DNA of 20,225 nt from a virus: IMG/VR virus record IMGVR_UViG_3300023172_000258, positions 1-20,225 of that record, one strand, 5' to 3'. The translations under genes were made by a program, and so were the position numbers. Below, in pieces: positions 19,101 through 20,225 of this stretch; position 1 is the first letter of the stretch; each line of letters starts with the position of its first letter. The notes under the pieces were generated by a model. That model worked only from the letters and a program-made list of their open reading frames with translations, ran no database searches and had not been told where the DNA came from.

Positions 19101-20225
19101 TTTCTTACAGACAAGTCATCTACAAAATTCCAATCAATGCCTTGTATTAAAAATTTGTTGTTAACAAATACCTTACAAACCAAGTCTGTTAGATTTGCAC
19201 TATTTTTATATACATCAATAGGAAAGCGATTTGTTATATCATCGCCAGTGTATTTTCTAATCACATATTGACTGCTTAATTCATTTGCTTTTGTCCAACC
19301 GTTGCAATAGTATGTGGAACCGTTTTTAATTTTCTTTAAAAATAATTCTTCACTTGCAGTTGTAAAAATAGTATTATTTGTTTCATACTCGTAGCTTTGA
19401 GTAAGCAAAGGAAAATCAAATACTATATCACCTACATTGTTAATATTTTTGTAAGATAATGGAAATCCTAATTCTGTGTCATTTGCACCGGTGCCAACTC
19501 TATATGCAAAAATCCTGTTACCATTAAAACTGTTTGCTGGATAATAATCTGTGTCACCTACGCTATATCCATTGCTATCAAATAAATCAAATTTTGGTGC
19601 TTGGTTTAAGGCTGTTTTATCTTGCGCAGATTGCCATTCTGTTCCGTTATACCAAAACATCTTACCAGCATTTTTGTTACCATCTTTAACTAAAACTGTT
19701 TGGTCTAATAAAGGATCAGTGTCTTCAGTTTCAATTAAACTAATTTGAGTTGTATTAGTATGTGTAATAAATTTAACTTCATAAATTTTGCCGTTTACTA
19801 AAGTATCAGGATCTGCTGTAAACAAAATACGCATACCCTCTACAATATCTATGCCATCGATATTGTATCCTGCTTGTCCTTCTATATTACTAAAAACATC
19901 TTTAGTATAGGTATCAACAAGATCAACATTCTTCTTTGCTGTTGATCCATGATTATACAAACGTATGTTTGCTTCAAATTCTATAATAGGACGTTTTGCT
20001 CTAAACGACTCGTCTAGGCCTGCATCTTGATTGTTAATTTGTGCAGCTAATTCTATTACATCTTTGTGGAACCAACGGTTATATCTTGCCCAACCATTTC
20101 TGCTTTCATCTGCTCTGTTAATACAGATATAATCTTTTGTTCCTGCAAAACTTTTTGCATCGCCAAAAGGAACTCTGTCAAAGCCGTTTGTATCAAATGG
20201 TATAAGTGTATCTTGTGTGAATATA
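7118..20225 (-). CDS. Giant multi-domain virion structural / adhesin-like protein (5'-partial)
   Basis: The reading frame is open from the window edge at 20225 to TAA at 7120-7118, giving at least 4,368 residues with no stop or frameshift. The N-terminus lies outside the window; the TTG at 19960 is an internal Leu codon, because clear coding sequence continues upstream of it (for example RNGWARYNRWFH). Modules from N to C: a 'KFDLFDSNGYSVGD' block (about 19600-19380); VNG-type beta-sandwiches; a Trp-rich PHTTPWEMLGF block (about 17940-17760); CBM5/12-like modules; a seven-bladed FG-GAP-like propeller (about 14985-13110); a 'GKLWWDLSTIKWF' block (about 12860-12690); two Gly-rich GSGY/PTV modules; a 'DGIDYGGVQIDT' block; more VNG repeats; and a C-terminal 'PGIIWIDKERIEYY' block. 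I see no enzyme signature, transmembrane helix or coiled coil. Context and composition indicate an extended tail/baseplate adhesin. That it is structural is well supported; the exact location in the virion is inference. Confidence 0.9.
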   Translation of the reverse strand, partial: IFTQDTLIPFDTNGFDRVPFGDAKSFAGTKDYICINRADESRNGWARYNRWFHKDVIELAAQINNQDAGLDESFRAKRPIIEFEANIRLYNHGSTAKKNVDLVDTYTKDVFSNIEGQAGYNIDGIDIVEGMRILFTADPDTLVNGKIYEVKFITHTNTTQISLIETEDTDPLLDQTVLVKDGNKNAGKMFWYNGTEWQSAQDKTALNQAPKFDLFDSNGYSVGDTDYYPANSFNGNRIFAYRVGTGANDTELGFPLSYKNINNVGDIVFDFPLLTQSYEYETNNTIFTTASEELFLKKIKNGSTYYCNGWTKANELSSQYVIRKYTGDDITNRFPIDVYKNSANLTDLVCKVFVNNKFLIQGIDWNFVDDLSVRKINLVEELSTDDVIIIKTKSSAEKTDVGYYEIPYNLERNPLNNNITEFTLGQVNDHVEGMIAEIPEFSGMQPGRSNLRDLGIVSKYGRKFLQHSGPINLPLYHLTDKNANIVKAIRLAKTEYSKFKREFLKAATNSSFVGPIKDHVDLIMQELTKNKSKNMPFYSTDMLGFGGAKLLEYKVLDSRNTYYALSKIFNVKQLSRKAVYVYINDTQLVYGLDYTFTDNGFVDITATMQNDDVIKIYEYENTEGSFVPPTPTKIGIYPSYVPSLQVDNTYSSNTNIIIGHDGSKSVAYNDYRDDLLLELEKRIYNNLKIDYDKSILNIHDYIEGNYRNSNVTKKSLDKILISDFISWLPLVGNPDYTENDFVTRGDGFTYNYSRSVSPTGEQLPGYWRAVYKMAYETDTPHTTPWEMLGFSVKPTWWETKYGPAPYTKDNLIMWKDIENGYIKEPGKPLIVAKKYVRPGLTSHLPVNEYGQLLDPLASGYAKDFSYTTMSNVLFKFGDEAPIETAWRRSSDYAFSLLLAMIVNRPAQVFAIAFDRSRTSRNLAGNYVYNNKKAIRSVDLVFPKTKTNNLVNQTLGLVNYIENYLQSNINANYEKYIDNLQNLNSQMGIKLAGFADKDKLKLVLDSRTPLNQGNVFIPQENYQIFLNTSSAQNLISYSGIVIEKVDRGFKVSGYDKEDPFFTIYKPFESANDIAINVGGISDSFITWDEGKQLVAGKIVKYNNRFYRINETHTTGTNFDNTLYTQLNELPITGGATALIRKRYQSVPSVVDYGTVYTKIQEVVDFILGYEKYLKEQGFVFDYNNRETESIEDFRLAIKEYLFWTTQNWAEASVIVLSPAANQLKFSKDYFVVDNIFDNFYGLDVLQADTSKLRSSFTNIIRDNTNQFGITPKSTAQGIFFVKLPLVQKEHVVLIDNTTVFNDTIYDPEPGYRQERIKIVGYRTDGWNGSLNIPGFTYDEALVTEWESWKDYYIGELVKYKQFYYTATVTHTGTEEFDFNNWNVLPKRPESSLMPNWDYRANQFTDFYDLDTDNFDSEQQRLAQHLIGYQKRQYLENIINDDVAQYKFYQGMLQDKGTKNALTKLFDKLGSADKDSLEFYEEWAIRLGQYGATDSFDEVEYQLDEKQFRIEPQTVELVNTVDISRTDLVYQYPKNKVYLQNQDYDHAPFPTNSSLEEYTKTGGYVALDQVNFIARSLKDVLSFDINSVNLDTYIWVPEVQQSWNVYKHIQSPARINKIIKTDLGFTAIFDRAVPFTTGEIIGINNINEDVNGFWTARDVSLNVVEFYSNKDIGDDEIDLSDSTLGIVSQLNSRRIANITDVNALLIDYDINDNDNLWIDNNGAEKSEVISNTKIFNLQAEIPNEEGLNDVGYGTAFAASGSNQVLAVGMPDVGLNGKVAVYSRLSEALEYTLLQTLEPEAISSVGIVGIVNSNPGEITTSGPHGLRESERIQIRNAEGLTALNDNYYYVSILTSTSFSIYNDKDLTSPVDTSAMGSHTTNSGLISTGVLYDTGSGFGTSVDVTQNGQYILVGAPLASDVRSKYVGEFDGTASYLQYDIVSDRGTLWRAVRDTPAGIADSTIGTLSQDWELVDVLEADPTGNLSGYSNQGVIHVYKKDVTTYKLETTILSPVARDNEQFGIAIKSAFTNDLVHRFYIRSLADNGRIYFIENSLANVNFFNYTRDQNYKGTFDPLKNYYQNEIVFADYILYRATTNIFASSGVLPGSSSDWEALDQYVDYVGFVPNFGDVTAVESDSVGLGTAVEIGKSFDVSKDGSVLAISGYLDLTEINRISVYRYNDNQGRYIYESNIDGDIKLEEDFGQALAVSDDGKDIAVGAIGSDVTGLNNGKVYIFRYNFDSDNPEYSFQQELFSPKGDANEAFGYSIDFANNKLGIMSINGDNISQVTFDSNTTQFDNSATTITDTVRDNGQVYIFENYNDTWIYAEKMRYFRDTTKAVEPTLKLIDNHIIVGQPGSLFTNDAGVGTNTGFVVDFRSDKNTNSWTSNSLVQDFVDLTKIKNVFLYDKTNGDLVTYLDYIDPVQGKIAGPAEQELSYKLYYDPAVYNIGSTNTGNKTPWDSSYIGKLWWDLSTIKWFNTRQRGLEYKTNNWNTPLPSFEVDVYEWVESDLLPTEWDDIADTVEGLADGISGTSKYGDDSYVIANIYDPVTGTFANKYYYWVKNKKTLPSIESRSISAFDVTLLIQDPAGQGYRFVAFYENNKFGLYNVRNLVKDENIVLHIEWKKFETENNIHSEYQLLTEGVPSSKPNADIVQKWIDSLVGYDKNSNQIPDIDISIPRRYGVLNTPNQSMFINKTEALKQIVERVNGVLAENLIVDDFDISGLQKVDPLPSIYSNDYDVKIASENLLRFVAVAKIETATLSPTVIDGRIKSVTITNPGRGYIDTSYVSGSVRKGPTVDIRGTGTGAKIQLYINNIGQVTSAVVLNEGKNYGADTICIVRRFTVLVENDSTIGGFWSLYNYTPAQREWSVERIQSYDTTLYWQYVDYYVDGYDETTAINHLVPGSYALEATNDLIGEIVKIENIGSGGWLLLEKIDNQPEVDYTVNYKVIGRQNGTIEFSKLLYQNVSSGFDNQVFDSYLYDREPVNEVRIIMESLQNQIFVDQLEVEWNKLFFASVRYALSEQVNIDWIFKTSFVKAQHNVGELEQKITFKNDNLSNYQDYVNEVKPYKTKIREYVSSYQKTEPSQTSVTDFDLQPRYDAVEGRIVAERTSVFNSEVQTYSPFVQTYPQKHWLDNVGFEIKEIKIYDGGSGWTDGPNVTISGGGGPTLKGTASLAGTKVNSIEINTSNARYITAPTITFDGSQDEDSTPAKAIVILGNGKAKATHMLMKFDRVSGSLVFTSLQVPTETFTGTGAQEEFTLTWPIDTRKSKVVVTVNGVEALSSEYTPGNKEDTSVGYTRNLGTITFTEPPALGAEILVDYYRNASMLTAADRISYFYKPTTGMPGLGTNEDGSVDLAQVMDGIDYGGVQIDTISFGNTLGFDADGFGANSFDTYDTTFDDEIFVLDGSTDILDLALPLEANVEYNVYFKSVLAPTSENPIRLDSPKWPTPDPRIPYAVISPITGDGITTSIVVNDILEKFNELDDVPYVANTTGDTVIFRKASSDGTTTPDFTNFDIELKGGDFALSTATGVQAGDITVDGDGFVTPTTSKGPEEQVPGQLVDALDIQVFNRVQDGQGIITVHNYLTDDGRLEYPLSGVAASQTNVIAKLDDVIIDQSEYTIDWKTNTFIFADSTAIEPNKNLNIILIDNNGLDLIDSDRIVTTEKTTRLDTNIKYSTEYSLFVTRNGNVELAEPKDNNGTLEIELTTQSAIGDIFDYTVYNNTTPDFSQIVIDESFVPDDVKYYHEFKTAKNPNGSVLLPYNRLPIANNIIVQVNNKILNPGYRKKIIITSDRSYEIDKWQFENLSKVFQRDILVYLNETYLAPQYWDFDAITGRIVLTSNQIGEVGDTLEVHIIRDAEYTFTDTSITFETTSPAWTNGIPVGDEIILALTDDSTTVRGIVKEKSVNGNSVTLKLYGYLRDMEALFTIDDTPQRVTAIATYGNDSTYETVTLTGFDYTQGDTLNFAYAPRSTHDVKIYTFSNHDITGLERESFDVVFSTTHAPEGTNAYIDRNNLTKGYLELSKPAISTNYVWIVKNGKLLTPEIDYVLNADKTGVQLARRVNKNSTIEVLHFAGSVSTPKYGFRIFKDMLNRFHFKRLNNQNTYTLAQPLNYYDSQIILQNADGITIPDRNRNQPGIIWIDKERIEYYAVENATLSGLRRGTLGTGIATVHQSGTTVVGQGPEETIPYKENQQITDLTDFADGSTGEILLDVDLHTPANEYVTKIGSSLSAFESETLIDEIAASMVDIFVGGRRLRKPLPLEPNNKLKDRNWYKFNAAVDLDSPDGDEIVPAEYTMEIAYIDGQPKTLLILNIQDDAHPDNIPLTGEQILLVKKNGNLWNDIVDTNTSLSLSDSQNKIARFIRDKTISLPR
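8012..8155 (-). repeat. VNG-type beta-sandwich repeat, copy 6
   Basis: 'YVWIVKNGKLLTPEIDYVLN' then 'GVQLARRVNKNSTIEVLHFA' repeats the strand-NG-strand-DY-strand pattern near the C-terminus of the giant protein. Confidence 0.55.
8668..8805 (-). repeat. VNG-type beta-sandwich repeat, copy 5
   Basis: 'DILVYLNETYLAPQYWDFDA' then 'GRIVLTSNQIGEVGDTLEVH'. A degenerate partner ('IIVQVNNKILNPGY') lies just before it, near 8945-8900. Confidence 0.55.
9280..9435 (-). repeat. VNG-type beta-sandwich repeat, copy 4
   Basis: 'NVIAKLDDVIIDQSEYTIDW' then 'TFIFADSTAIEPNKNLNIIL' retains the strand pattern but has Asp-Asp in place of Asn-Gly. Confidence 0.5.
10265..10445 (-). repeat. VNG-type beta-sandwich repeat, copy 3
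   Basis: 'KVVVTVNGVEALSSEYTPG' then 'LGTITFTEPPALGAEILVDY' is the most canonical copy: V-x-V-N-G, then I-x-F-x-x-P-x-x-G-x-x-I-x-V-x-Y. Confidence 0.65.
10585..10820 (-). repeat. Gly-rich 'GSGW...PNVTISGGGG' module, copy 2
   Basis: 'IKIYDGGSGWTDGPNVTISG' then 'SNARYITAPTITFDGSQDED'. Two half-repeats are again visible, the second having lost most of its glycines. Confidence 0.62.
11730..11932 (-). repeat. Gly-rich 'NPGRGY...PTVDI' module, copy 1
   Basis: 'SVTITNPGRGYIDTSYVSGS' then 'GPTVDIRGTGTGAKIQLYIN' and 'GKNYGADTICIV'. The layout I-x-N-x-G-x-G-Y...P-x-V-x-I-x-G-x-G-x-G-A is a common phage structural repeat; here it is two half-repeats long. Confidence 0.6.
13890..14036 (-). repeat. CBM5/12-like module, copy 4, between propeller blades 3 and 4
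   Basis: 'YKGTFDPLKNYYQNEIVFAD' followed by 'YILYRATTN' and 'SSDWEALDQ' has the same layout as copy 3, with which it shares the 'Y-x-G-x-F-D' lead-in. Confidence 0.6.
14314..14460 (-). repeat. CBM5/12-like module, copy 3, inside propeller blade 2
   Basis: 'EFDGTASYLQYDIVSDRGTL' followed by 'WRAVRDTPAG' and 'QDWELVD' matches the layout Y-x-x-x-D-I-V...G-x-x-(W/Y)-x-A...W-x-L. It splits the FG-GAP blade between 'LVGAPLAS' and 'NQGVIHVYKK'. Confidence 0.6.
14585..14815 (-). other. FCCH-like (E1-type beta-barrel) module inserted after propeller blade 1
   Basis: The stretch includes 'NPGEITTSGPHGLRESERIQ', then 'NAEGLTALNDNYYYVSIL', 'TSTSFSIYNDKDLTSPVDTS' and a Gly-Ser-rich tail. This is the pattern that profile searches label as the ubiquitin-activating-enzyme FCCH domain in phage proteins: I-x-T-x-x-x-HGL, then LN-x-x-YYV, then (F/S)-x-(I/L)Y. 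It is a small structural barrel here; no link to ubiquitin is implied. Confidence 0.68.
15180..15400 (-). other. Possible second FCCH-like module before the propeller
   Basis: 'FTTGEIIGINNINEDVNGFW' followed by 'TARDVSLNVVEFYSNKD' follows the same 'enter barrel / NGFW / x-V-x-F-Y' pattern as the module at 14585-14815 but is more divergent. It is followed by a 'LWIDNNG' segment that leads into the propeller. Confidence 0.4.
16062..16200 (-). repeat. CBM5/12-like module, copy 2
   Basis: 'WESWKDYYIGELVKYKQFYY' followed by 'TATVTHTG' and 'FNNWNVLPKRPE' has all the hallmark positions: first Trp, Y-x-x-G-x-x-V-x-Y, Tyr-Ala/Thr strand and closing W-x-x-L. It is the best of the four copies. Confidence 0.6.
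16838..16975 (-). repeat. CBM5/12-like module, copy 1
   Basis: 'TWDEGKQLVAGKIVKYNNRF' followed by 'YRINETHTTGTNFDNTLY' and 'TQLNELP' shows the small chitin-binding-type layout W...Y/L-x-x-G-x-x-V-x-Y-x-x-x-x-Y...W/Y-x-x-L. The final aromatic is Tyr instead of Trp. Confidence 0.5.
18361..18500 (-). repeat. VNG-type beta-sandwich repeat, copy 2
   Basis: 'AVYVYINDTQLVYGLDYTFT' then 'ITATMQNDDVIKIYEYEN' repeats the pattern of the copy at 19050 almost position for position. Confidence 0.6.
19050..19195 (-). repeat. VNG-type beta-sandwich repeat, copy 1
   Basis: 'CKVFVNNKFLIQGIDWNFVD' then 'INLVEELSTDDVIIIKTK': the pattern V-x-V-N-x-x-x-L-x-x-G-x-D-(Y/W)-x-F followed by D-x-I-x-(I/V). Similar short repeats build long tail fibres in many phages. 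Confidence 0.6.

Noticed and set aside
19958-19960. TTG at 19960 as the start of the giant protein
   Set aside because: The frame is open and protein-like up to the window edge, and no ribosome site precedes the TTG; it is an internal Leu codon.
1-20225. Assignment to a named host or to a specific T4 gene number for each fibre
   Set aside because: AT richness and marine phage motifs fit several hosts, and collar/fibre modules are shuffled too widely to equate any of these genes with gp10, gp11, gp12 or gp37 by sequence reading alone.

Overview
The window is a late virion-structure block of an AT-rich tailed phage, most likely a T4-like marine myovirus. All six genes lie on the minus strand and read from high to low coordinates. 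There are no plus-strand genes, RNA genes, mobile elements or CRISPR arrays, and gaps between genes are at most about 34 bases. The T4-like assignment rests on three points. Every true gap carries a T4-type late promoter box (NATAAATA). The genes are packed with good Shine-Dalgarno sites and stop/start overlaps. The proteins are tail-fibre or baseplate-like, and their motifs resemble those of cyanophages, pelagiphages and uncultured marine phages as I recall them. The host cannot be named from the window; low GC would fit Prochlorococcus, SAR11 or other AT-rich marine bacteria.

Layout in transcription order. (1) 20225-7118: an enormous gene, open at the right edge, encoding at least 4,368 residues. 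It is a mosaic of beta-rich modules: VNG-type beta-sandwich repeats, four modules resembling chitin/carbohydrate-binding CBM5/12, FCCH-like modules, a seven-bladed FG-GAP/integrin-like propeller with other modules inserted between its blades, and Gly-rich 'GSGY...PTVTI' modules. (2) 7096-6488: a 202-residue protein of unknown role, probably baseplate or fibre-associated. (3) 6488-4347: a 713-residue fibre with a C-terminal phage tail-collar domain. (4) 4347-2341: a 668-residue fibre-like protein. (5) 2306-798: a 502-residue fibre-like protein with an 'ARYADLAENY' C-terminal domain. (6) 770-1: the first 256 residues of another structural protein, cut by the left edge.

Genes 3-5 are paralogues at their N-termini, sharing about 160 residues with a tandem 'GDLWxDT...LYxYxGxxW' motif, and carry unrelated C-terminal ends. 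This is the usual design of fibres that share a docking site but differ at the tip. Genes 2-3 and 3-4 overlap by one base (TAATG), so 2-3-4 probably form one translationally coupled unit. Late promoter boxes precede genes 2, 5 and 6. The whole set probably builds the host-recognition apparatus (baseplate, fibres, giant adhesin). No non-structural system such as a defence island or diversity-generating retroelement is visible. The most unusual object is the giant multi-module protein.
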